Shown here: one piece after another, positions 1-5,115 of the stretch
Numbering within the stretch: position 1 is the stretch's first letter
Layout of the letters: every line of letters starts with the position of its first letter
Assembly: GCA_007117175.1 (NCBI GenBank)
Contig: SKGZ01000294.1
Span: 1 to 5,157, forward strand
Reading direction: 5' to 3'
Length of the DNA stretch: 5,157 bases
Source: Bacteriovoracales bacterium
GTDB lineage: Bacteria > Bdellovibrionota > Bacteriovoracia > Bacteriovoracales > Bacteriovoracaceae
Notes under the pieces: generated by a model
Seen by the model: the letters and a program-made list of their open reading frames with translations, nothing else
Databases searched by the model: none
Told to the model about the DNA's origin: nothing
Program-made: the position numbers and the translations under genes

Positions 1-758
1 AATGCCATGAAAATCATAATTAAAGTCCAAAAAAAGCTTGAGGGAATACCACTCCAGTAAAGAATAAGTCCTGCTGGAATTGCTTGCAGTAGAGCTCCGA
101 TTCCATTGCCGACTAATGTCAGATAGTTAATTTGGTTAAAGCGAGAGAGTAATAATTTCTCTTCATCCTCTGGTAGTGGACTTAAATCAAAAATAAACCT
201 TTTTAGGTTCTCTCCATATTGAAAAAGTGCAAACAGGGTAAGGTTGACCATAAAATAATGAAAAAGAATGGTCATAAAGTTTGCAAAAACTTGGTTGAAA
301 TAACTAAATGCTTCAGACGAGAATTTTCCGAGTTGCTTAATCACATACTCCTTCATATCACTTGCCGATAGAGGAATTGCCAGAGATTCTGAGATTGAAT
401 TAAGAAACTGGGCTCCGGCTCCGTCTCCAAAAAAATAATTAAAAAATTTACCACTCTCACGTTCTAGCGCAATAATTTGGTATAAACTAGTGAGCTCCTT
501 GATACTTTGAATGACGAGAAAAATACTGGGAAGAATGACAATGAAATTGATCATTAAGCAAAGAGAAATATTGATGATTGTCTTAGAAATTTTGATCTTG
601 GAAATAAGATAGCGATAAAAAGGATAAAAAACTCCGGCAAGAATGGCACCTACCACAAAAGAATCTAATAGTGGGAAAATAATTTGCATCATCAGCACTA
701 TCACAATAGTGAGCAAAATCAGAAAAAAATAGATTGAGTTCTTATTGATTGGACTCAT
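1..758 (-). CDS. AI-2E/UPF0118-family membrane transporter, C-terminus cut by window edge
   Basis: Reading the minus strand from ATG at 758 gives an uninterrupted frame of 252 codons that leaves the window at its left edge. The protein is very hydrophobic. Likely membrane segments are at about residues 9-29, 32-50, 60-84, 155-181, 212-235 and 240 onward. The soluble stretch between segments 3 and 4 (about 85-150) and the segment LTLVGNGIGALLQAIPAG (213-230) followed by GIPSSFFW (237-244) match the layout of PF01594: a helical hairpin, a periplasmic-like region, then a conserved Gly/Gln-rich helix and a G-x-P turn. Family members are usually about 350 residues, so roughly 100 are missing. Members are called AI-2 exporters, but others act as ion/H+ antiporters, so the substrate is open. 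The start overlaps the end of the LOG-family gene by 17 bp; GGAG (769-772) lies 10 nt before the ATG. This spacing suggests translation coupled to the gene before it. Confidence 0.85.
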   Translation of the reverse strand, partial: MSPINKNSIYFFLILLTIVIVLMMQIIFPLLDSFVVGAILAGVFYPFYRYLISKIKISKTIINISLCLMINFIVILPSIFLVIQSIKELTSLYQIIALERESGKFFNYFFGDGAGAQFLNSISESLAIPLSASDMKEYVIKQLGKFSSEAFSYFNQVFANFMTILFHYFMVNLTLFALFQYGENLKRFIFDLSPLPEDEEKLLLSRFNQINYLTLVGNGIGALLQAIPAGLILYWSGIPSSFFWTLIMIFMA

Positions 759-1302
759 TTTTATTGTGCTCCGCTAGAATTTGAAAAAATTCATCTACTG
801 AGTTTAGGATGGGCGCTTGATAATTCTCGTAAGATTTAATAAAAAACTCTTTTTCAGCTCTTTGGTGAAATGTTTTAATAAAGTCATAAAAACCTTTATA
901 ATTAATAAAGTATAAGGGCTTGTTAATTTGGCCTAGTTGATTCCAGGTGATAGCTTCAAAAGACTCATCTAAGGTGCCGTAGCCTCCAGGCAGGGCAACA
1001 AAACAGTCGGTCATATCATACATTTTTCTTTTTCTTTGATGCATGTCTTGAGTGTGGTGAATTTCACTTAATCCGTGGTGTTGTATTTCTCTTTTTTTCA
1101 AAAAGTCTGGTATGACACCTACCACATGGCCATTGGCACTCAAGGCCCCATCGGCAAGTTTGCCCATCATTCCTACAGTTGAGCCTCCATAGACCACACC
1201 AAGTCCATTTTCAGCAAGTCTTTTACCAAATTGGTAGGAGAGATCATAATATTCTTGAGGCAGTTTTAAGCTCGCACTGCAAAAGACACAGACTTTTTTC
1301 AT
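742..1302 (-). CDS. LOG-family (TIGR00730) nucleoside 5'-monophosphate phosphoribohydrolase
   Basis: This 186-residue cytosolic protein has the full LOG/'lysine decarboxylase-like' signature. It shows an N-terminal Rossmann strand with VCVFCSAS (4-11), the phosphate-binding loop YGGSTVGMMG (38-47), the basic MHQRKRKMYD segment (88-97) and the PGGYGTLDE motif (105-113), which carries the catalytic glutamate E113. Length is typical for type-I LOG proteins. The family cleaves the N-glycosidic bond of nucleoside 5'-monophosphates, releasing a base such as a cytokinin or adenine plus ribose 5-phosphate. In most bacteria the physiological substrate is unknown, and the old name 'lysine decarboxylase' is wrong. 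One mild variation is D112 where many members have the first E of an EE pair. The ATG at 1302 is preceded by AGGA (1308-1311) at 5 nt, which fixes the start. A sigma-70-like promoter lies at 1348-1376. It shares a transcript with the overlapping AI-2E-type gene downstream; no functional link between the two is evident. Confidence 0.93.
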   Translation of the reverse strand: MKKVCVFCSASLKLPQEYYDLSYQFGKRLAENGLGVVYGGSTVGMMGKLADGALSANGHVVGVIPDFLKKREIQHHGLSEIHHTQDMHQRKRKMYDMTDCFVALPGGYGTLDESFEAITWNQLGQINKPLYFINYKGFYDFIKTFHQRAEKEFFIKSYENYQAPILNSVDEFFQILAEHNKNESNQ

Positions 1303-1307
1303 TTTAA

Positions 1308-1311
1308 TCCT
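1308..1311 (-). promoter_or_regulatory. Ribosome binding site of the LOG-family gene
   Basis: On the minus strand AAAAGGA ends 5 nt before the ATG at 1302, at good Shine-Dalgarno spacing. It supports this start over any internal methionine. Confidence 0.75.
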
Positions 1312-1347
1312 TTTCTTACTCTCTCACTTTATCTCTAAGGTATGAAT

Positions 1348-1376
1348 ATTACAAGAAATGAACTTTTTTTTGACAA
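1348..1376 (-). promoter_or_regulatory. Sigma-70-like promoter of the LOG/AI-2E operon
   Basis: On the minus strand TTGTCA (1376-1371) and TGTAAT (1353-1348) each match the consensus hexamers at 5 of 6 positions and are separated by exactly 17 bp; the spacer starts with an A run. Transcription would begin near 1341, leaving a leader of about 40 nt before the ATG at 1302. The -35 box overlaps the T tract of the minus-strand hairpin at 1375-1397. This is a prediction from pattern only. Confidence 0.6.
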
Positions 1377-1397
1377 AAAAGCTCAAGCATTGAGCCT
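1375..1397 (-). terminator. Minus-strand terminator-like hairpin upstream of the LOG promoter
   Basis: Read on the minus strand, AGGCTCA (1397-1391), loop ATGCT and TGAGCTT (1385-1379) form a 7-bp stem with one G-T pair. A run of six T (1380-1375), two of them shared with the stem, follows. The stem is short, so strength is uncertain. No minus-strand gene ends just upstream. It could stop the long antisense transcript from the 1886-2692 gene before it enters the LOG operon. The same bases on the plus strand form the first hairpin of the putative RNA described at 1379-1507. Confidence 0.4.
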
Positions 1398-1507
1398 GTT
1401 TATCCGACAAGATGAGTAGGACAAGGAAGCGAGAACGCCTCCTTTTCTAACCATCTTCTCCCTATTTTTAATGAGTTAGACCGGCCGTGGTTTAACTCAT
1501 TTTTTTT
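1379..1507 (+). ncRNA. Putative small RNA or structured leader ending in an intrinsic terminator
   Basis: No open frame occupies this stretch on the plus strand, yet it carries three consecutive hairpins. The first is GCTCA/TGAGC (1381-1385 with 1391-1395). The second is long and interrupted: AAGATG (1409-1414) pairs with CATCTT (1452-1457), TAG with CTA inside it, and at the tip AAGGAAGCG pairs with CGCCTCCTT around an AGAA loop, with a single A-C mismatch. The third is the strong terminator at 1470-1507. Such a layout is typical of a bacterial small RNA of roughly 100-130 nt. The 5' end is not defined: a perfect TTGACA (1370-1375) has no matching -10 at normal spacing. Because the secreted-protein gene starts only 24 nt after the T tract, the element could instead be a 5' leader that controls it by attenuation. 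I recognise no known family (not SRP RNA, not tmRNA, no clear GEMM motif). Confidence 0.5.
1470..1507 (+). terminator. Strong plus-strand intrinsic terminator without an upstream gene
   Basis: AATGAGTTAGACC (1470-1482) pairs with GGTTTAACTCATT (1489-1501) over 13 bp with one G-T wobble, around the 6-nt loop GGCCGT. T residues run from 1500 to 1507. The opposite side is preceded by TTTTTA rather than a clean A run, so on the minus strand the hairpin lacks a proper U tail; the direction is plus. No plus-strand coding sequence lies upstream of it in the window, which is why I infer a non-coding transcript. Confidence 0.85.
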
Positions 1508-1530
1508 GTGATGCAGCCGAAAAAGTTTAT

Positions 1531-1899
1531 GTGAGAAAATTAGCATTCATCATAGCATTGTCATTCTTAAGCGTGCAGGCAAAAGCTGGTTCTGATCAAG
1601 AGTTTTATGACTTGCGACTAGACTTTTTGAATGCAGTGATCAGCAAGACGACTGATTTAGTTGACAATGGTGTCAATCCTGTCTTCTTACAAAAGTTTAC
1701 CTACCAGCAAAGAAAATGGCTTATTTTACCCCTGGATGAAGATCATTACCCTGAACTAGTTCAATTTAAAATCTTATTGGAGCAGATGATGGAAGCTGTT
1801 GATGAGACTCAGATTGTTGAGCAGGCAAGAATTTTGCATACTGAATTACAAAGAAGAGTTTTGTTGATTGAAAAAAAATATCCTCTTAAGGTTTTATAG
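1531..1899 (+). CDS. Small secreted protein of unknown function
   Basis: The 122-residue product begins with a classic Sec signal peptide: basic MRKL, a hydrophobic core AFIIALSFLSV (5-15) and an A-K-A signal peptidase I site, with cleavage expected after A19. The mature part of about 103 residues is predicted mostly helical and charged. It has no cysteine and no metal or catalytic motif that I recognise; the C-terminal half (about 75-118) has amphipathic helix character. I assign no function; a periplasmic or secreted accessory protein is all that is supported. The start is GTG; no in-frame ATG, GTG or TTG lies between it and the stop at 1477, and later starts would destroy the signal peptide. 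There is no convincing Shine-Dalgarno, only GAAAAAG about 6 nt upstream. The gene lies 24 nt behind a strong terminator, and its 3' end overlaps the convergent gene by 14 bp. Confidence 0.75.
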   Translation: MRKLAFIIALSFLSVQAKAGSDQEFYDLRLDFLNAVISKTTDLVDNGVNPVFLQKFTYQQRKWLILPLDEDHYPELVQFKILLEQMMEAVDETQIVEQARILHTELQRRVLLIEKKYPLKVL

Positions 1900-2692
1900 C
1901 AAAAGTAGTGAGTTCGCCTATGACCTTTGCTAAAGCTTGATAGTCTGGGTCTTCTTGGCCGGTTTTTTTGGCCCAGTCATAAAGAATATATCCATACTGA
2001 TCACTCATTTTTCTCAAAATTTCATTGGCAAAAGGAGTAAATGAGCTGGGGTGCTTTTTGCTAATAATGTCTTGCTTTTGTCCTCTCACAGGAGTGGTAA
2101 TGACAATCAGCTTAATTTGCTGCTCATTTAAAAAGGTCAGCAAGTGAAGTAACTCAGCCTCAAAGAGTTTAAGATGGGTTAAATGTTTAGTTTTCCACCA
2201 CGTTTCAGATTTGTTTTGCCAAATGTCTTCATTGATAAATGGGGAGAGCTGATAGATGCGATAGTCTTGCAGGCTTTTTCCCGTTTTTTGCCACTTTTGA
2301 TAATCCAACAGCCAAGAGGTGGCTTCTTCGCTGTGGTAGACCTCTTCGATTAATTCGCTATCGCTACCTAGCCAAACAATTATTTCTGGGAGTCCATCGC
2401 GGGGTTGGCCCTGAAGCAAATGAGTAAGTCTTCGCAGTGAGAAATTTTTTTTCCCATAAAAAAGTTGTTTTGAAAAAGTCGGTGGCAAGGCCTTTTCTAG
2501 TCTTGCAGCATGAGCTGATAGTTTTTGTACCCAATGGTTGCCAGCTATCAGCAATTGTGTTTTGGCAATGGGATCAGCTTGATCACTTAAAGTATATGGC
2601 AGTGGGGGTAAGATTTGACTATCTGTGTTATATCGCCAGACTGACAAAAGCACGACAAGCAGTAGAAGCGGTGCCAATAATTTTTTTAACAA
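1886..2692 (-). CDS. Membrane-anchored periplasmic protein, possible degenerate SGNH-hydrolase-like fold
   Basis: I place the start at the TTG at 2692, because AGGAG (2698-2702) sits 5 nt before it; an earlier in-frame TTG at 2707 would lack a site. The product is 268 residues. It starts with KK and one hydrophobic segment (about residues 4-19), acting as an uncleaved anchor, followed by a soluble domain likely in the periplasm. Three hydrophobic strands stand out: QLLIAGNHW (46-54), EIIVWLGSDSE (103-113) and KLIVITTPVR (194-203). The C-terminal helix DPDYQALAKVIGEL (248-261) also stands out. Order and spacing resemble SGNH/GDSL esterase blocks I, III, the following strand and V. However, the GDS serine is replaced (GNH) and the D-x-x-H pair is not intact, so an active esterase is doubtful. 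The fold assignment is inference; 'unknown anchored protein' is the safe call. A strong promoter lies at 2725-2754. Its 3' end overlaps the convergent secreted-protein gene, and no terminator follows. Confidence 0.75.
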   Translation of the reverse strand: MLKKLLAPLLLLVVLLSVWRYNTDSQILPPLPYTLSDQADPIAKTQLLIAGNHWVQKLSAHAARLEKALPPTFSKQLFYGKKNFSLRRLTHLLQGQPRDGLPEIIVWLGSDSELIEEVYHSEEATSWLLDYQKWQKTGKSLQDYRIYQLSPFINEDIWQNKSETWWKTKHLTHLKLFEAELLHLLTFLNEQQIKLIVITTPVRGQKQDIISKKHPSSFTPFANEILRKMSDQYGYILYDWAKKTGQEDPDYQALAKVIGELTTFAIKP

Positions 2693-2697
2693 AAGAG

Positions 2698-2702
2698 CTC
2701 CT
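2698..2702 (-). promoter_or_regulatory. Ribosome binding site that sets a TTG start
   Basis: Minus-strand AGGAG is followed after 5 nt (CTCTT) by TTG at 2692. It lies inside the five extra codons of the longer reading frame beginning at 2707, so it argues for the shorter protein. Confidence 0.75.
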
Positions 2703-2724
2703 ATCAATAAAAAAGGTTATAGTC

Positions 2725-2754
2725 ATTATAAGAATCTCATAGTAGGGTTGTAAA
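2725..2754 (-). promoter_or_regulatory. Sigma-70-like promoter of the anchored-protein gene
   Basis: On the minus strand TTTACA (2754-2749; 5 of 6) and a perfect TATAAT (2730-2725) are 18 bp apart. The expected transcription start is near 2718, giving a short leader of about 25 nt to the TTG start. The 75-bp gap is divergent, so this promoter lies back to back with whatever drives the U32 operon. On the plus strand the same bases read TATAAG (2727-2732), a possible -10 without a convincing -35. Confidence 0.65.
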
Positions 2755-2767
2755 GCTTGAGAATAAG

Positions 2768-3937
2768 ATGGAACTATTAGCACCAGCAGGAAATTTAGAA
2801 AAATTAAAAGTAGCCGTTAGTTATGGAGCAGATGCTGTTTATTTAGCAGGGCAGAGCTTTGGTCTAAGAGCAGCTGCTGATAATTTTACCAATTGGGAAT
2901 TGATGGAAGCCGTTCAATTTGTCCATACCAAGAACTGCAAAGTTTACGTGGTTCTCAATAGCTTTTTATTTGAGCAAGATCTTGCAACATTAGCTGATTT
3001 TGTGACTTATTTGCAGAACATAGAGGTGGATGCAATTATTGCTTCTGATTTAGCAGTGGTTAAGACTGTTCAAGCAATGAGTTCTCTTGCTATTCATCTT
3101 TCAACTCAGGCCAGTTGTTTAAATCTAAACTCTGCTCTTTGCTGGAAGGATATGGGAGTTAGTCGAGTCATTTTAGGTCGAGAGGCTTCTTTAAAGGATG
3201 CTGAAATCATCAAGTCAAGAAGCGGTCTGGAAGTTGAAATGTTTATTCATGGCTCTATGTGTATGGCCTACTCCGGTCAGTGTATTATCTCTAACTATAC
3301 TCAAGGTAGAGATTCGAATAGAGGTGGATGTGCTCATAGTTGTCGTTTTAATTACACATTGAAAAATCAAGAAGAAGTTGATTCAGGCTTTTTCATGAGC
3401 TCTAAAGATTTAAACGGATTAAACTTGCTAAAGCAGTATCAAGAGGCTGGTGTAGATTCAATTAAAGTGGAGGGGAGGATGAAGGGCCCTCTTTATGTGG
3501 CAACAGTTTGCTCGGTTTACTCCCAGGCCTTAAAAAACTTAAATGAAAATGGAGAAGTGAATCTACAAGATCTTGCCAAAGGGCAAGAGGAGTTAAAAAA
3601 GTTTTCTCATCGAGATTACACTCAAGCAAGTTTGCTCTCAGCAGCCGGTGAAGAGAGTATTCACAATGAACGCCATGAGCTCAAAAGCGAATATGAAGTT
3701 TTGGGTAGTATTATAGAAGTGAATCAGAGTTTTTTGATTTTAGAAGTTAAAAATTATTTTTATCCAGGGGATCAAATAGAAATTTTAAGATTTGATGGAA
3801 GTCTTTGCACAATCAAAGTTGATAAGATTGAGACTCTATGGCAAGAGCAATTGGAAAAAGCCAAACCTTCATCATTGGTGAAATTGCCTTTTTATTCAGG
3901 TGTTGAAGTGAACAACTTAGTGAGAATTCAAAGATGA
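2768..3937 (+). CDS. trhP: U32-family tRNA hydroxylation protein, TrhP (YegQ)-like
   Basis: The 389-residue protein is a clear member of the U32 family, TrhP/YegQ branch. Signatures in order are: ELLAPAGNLEKLK (2-14) with YGADAVYLAG (19-28); HLSTQASCLN (110-119); VSRVILGREASL (131-142); FIHGSMCMAYSGQC (159-172); GRDSNRGGCAHSCRFNY (180-196); MSSKDLN (210-216); and SIKVEGRMK (231-239). HRDYTQASLL (281-290) and a C-terminal barrel around YPGDQIEIL (332-340) follow. C165, C172, C188 and C192 are the expected Fe-S ligand candidates. E. coli TrhP makes 5-hydroxyuridine at tRNA position 34 using prephenate; 'collagenase/peptidase U32' is a historical label without support. The protein is shorter than E. 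coli TrhP (about 450), mainly because the insertion before the SSKDL motif is reduced to a short linker. The RBS is weak (GAGAATAAG before ATG). It is first in an operon with a second U32 gene, overlapping by ATGA. Orthology is likely, the exact substrate less so. Confidence 0.85.
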   Translation: MELLAPAGNLEKLKVAVSYGADAVYLAGQSFGLRAAADNFTNWELMEAVQFVHTKNCKVYVVLNSFLFEQDLATLADFVTYLQNIEVDAIIASDLAVVKTVQAMSSLAIHLSTQASCLNLNSALCWKDMGVSRVILGREASLKDAEIIKSRSGLEVEMFIHGSMCMAYSGQCIISNYTQGRDSNRGGCAHSCRFNYTLKNQEEVDSGFFMSSKDLNGLNLLKQYQEAGVDSIKVEGRMKGPLYVATVCSVYSQALKNLNENGEVNLQDLAKGQEELKKFSHRDYTQASLLSAAGEESIHNERHELKSEYEVLGSIIEVNQSFLILEVKNYFYPGDQIEILRFDGSLCTIKVDKIETLWQEQLEKAKPSSLVKLPFYSGVEVNNLVRIQR

Positions 3938-5115
3938 AACCAACTGTTTGTATCAATCAAATCGCAATGGTGAAAAATCTCTACGAATTAGGTTTTACTG
4001 ACTTTATTATCTCCAGTTATTCATTTTCGAAAACAGGAGACTTAAGCTTAGCTGTCTGCGCAGAACTGATTGCTGAAATAAGGATGTATAACTTAGAGCC
4101 TATTTTTGATTGGGATTGTCTATTGACTCAAGCAGAGTTTGATCAGAAAGTTAAAGATTTTAAGAGATTTCACGGCCAAAATCATTTAAAGCGCATTAGA
4201 GTGCAGGACTTTGGAGTAGCTCGTTTTTTGAAAGAAAATTACCCCGAAATAAAATTGCATCTCAATCTAGAGCAAGGTCACCGCAATAGACTGACAATAA
4301 GAAATTGGACTGATTATTTTGGAGCTCAATGTGAAAGAGTTGTCTTGTCCTCCGAATTGACCCGTGAGCAGTTATTAGAAATTCGAAAAAACTTGTCGGT
4401 TCCCTGTGAGTTGTTAACACTTGGTCGAATTTTATTATTCTACTCACCAAGACCCCTGCTGGCTTCCTTTTTTCAAAGAAACTCTGACCAAGAGGCCGTC
4501 ATCGAGGCGCAAGCATGCAGTGAAGAGAGTCCTCACAAAGGTTTTTTACTGCATGAGAATCCTTTGGCAAGTTTAATGTACCACCCTAAAGATCAATGCT
4601 TGTTAGATCGCTTGCCACAGTTAGATGAAATTGCCATTGATTATGGTCGAATTGATTTAAGACACATCGAAAGTACTGCTCAGCTTTGGCAGCTGTTGTC
4701 ACAGATCATTTTTGATCAACAAGAAGACATCTATCCAGACTTTCTCAAGCATTATCCAAGAGAGGTGCTAAGAGGTTTTTTTCAGGCCAATAAAACAGAC
4801 GTTATCTTTAAGCGACTTAAAAATCAAAGACTTGTTCCGAAAAACCCGAATTACTTAGGTCGTGTGATGGATTCATTAAGTAAAAAGTCATTTGCTTTTT
4901 TGTTAGAGGCAAATCGCTCAATTTCTGCTCCATGCCAATTAGAAATTCATCAACCTCAAGGAAAAGTAAACATTTTAAAAGTTGATAAAATATTGAATTC
5001 CTCAAGGCAGCAAATAACGTGTGCTCATCCTTTGAGTCTTGTGGTGATTCCCTGCCATTTGACCCTTGCTGCTCAAAGTCGAGTTTATTTAGTGGAGGAT
5101 TTTAATGACTCATGA
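3934..5115 (+). CDS. Divergent second U32-family protein lacking the Fe-S cysteine signature
   Basis: This 393-residue protein can be aligned by eye with the preceding TrhP-like protein over its whole length, though identity is low. IRVQDFGVARFLKE (88-101) and HLNLEQGHRNR (109-119) match the HLSTQAS region, and ERVVLSSELTREQLLEI (134-150) matches SRVILGREAS. ELLTLGRILLFYSPRPL (159-175) stands where the partner has EMFIHGSMCMAYSGQC. YHPKDQCLLDRL (216-227) plus IAIDYGRID (233-241) replace MSSKDLN and SIKVEGRMK. The C-terminal barrel is also present: NILKVDKI (346-353) against TIKVDKI. Both signature cysteines of the GxxC/SGxC segment and the GRDxNRGxC block are absent, so an Fe-S cluster of the usual kind is unlikely; C195 and C222 are isolated. 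The N-terminal PAGN motif is also gone. UbiU-UbiV and B. subtilis YrrN-YrrO are precedents for paired U32 proteins, so a structural or RNA-binding partner of the upstream protein is a reasonable inference. Start: ATGA overlap with the upstream stop; no strong RBS, suggesting coupled translation. Confidence 0.8.
   Translation: MKPTVCINQIAMVKNLYELGFTDFIISSYSFSKTGDLSLAVCAELIAEIRMYNLEPIFDWDCLLTQAEFDQKVKDFKRFHGQNHLKRIRVQDFGVARFLKENYPEIKLHLNLEQGHRNRLTIRNWTDYFGAQCERVVLSSELTREQLLEIRKNLSVPCELLTLGRILLFYSPRPLLASFFQRNSDQEAVIEAQACSEESPHKGFLLHENPLASLMYHPKDQCLLDRLPQLDEIAIDYGRIDLRHIESTAQLWQLLSQIIFDQQEDIYPDFLKHYPREVLRGFFQANKTDVIFKRLKNQRLVPKNPNYLGRVMDSLSKKSFAFLLEANRSISAPCQLEIHQPQGKVNILKVDKILNSSRQQITCAHPLSLVVIPCHLTLAAQSRVYLVEDFNDS
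5094..5098 (+). promoter_or_regulatory. Ribosome binding site of the third operon gene
   Basis: GGAGG lies inside the end of the second U32 gene and 6 nt before the ATG at 5105. It is the best Shine-Dalgarno in the window and is the main support that the truncated frame at the right edge is a real gene. Confidence 0.8.

Noticed and set aside
1370..1375. Perfect TTGACA on the plus strand as a -35 box for the RNA element
   Set aside because: The position for a -10 at 16-18 bp reads like AGCCTG; the nearest candidate, TTTATC at 1399, is 23 bp away. The hexamer falls within the LOG promoter and hairpin tail on the other strand.
1390..1440. Resemblance of CTGTTTATCC and GGAAGC segments to SRP (4.5S) RNA
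   Set aside because: The conserved apical core with its symmetric and asymmetric loops is absent; here GGAAGCG pairs directly with CGCCTCC.
2705..2707. Longer start (TTG at 2707) for the anchored-protein gene
   Set aside because: No RBS lies before it, and the five extra codons contain the AGGAG site of the TTG at 2692.
2239..2742. Two plus-strand open frames (2239-2427 and 2437-2742) opposite the anchored-protein gene
   Set aside because: They lie antisense to a gene with a clear promoter, RBS and membrane anchor; their translations show no family features, and neither has a convincing RBS.
3571..3588. Perfect 7-bp inverted repeat TCTTGCC-AAAG-GGCAAGA inside the TrhP-like gene
   Set aside because: It encodes the ordinary residues DLAKGQEE in a linker and is followed by no T tract, so it is probably chance.
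2768..3937. Annotation of the U32 protein as a collagenase-like protease
   Set aside because: The motifs match TrhP-type tRNA hydroxylation proteins; the peptidase label of the family is historical and no protease residues can be identified.
4262..5005. Two minus-strand open frames (4262-4450 and 4817-5005) inside the second U32 gene
   Set aside because: They are antisense shadows of a gene with full-length homology; no RBS or recognisable protein features.
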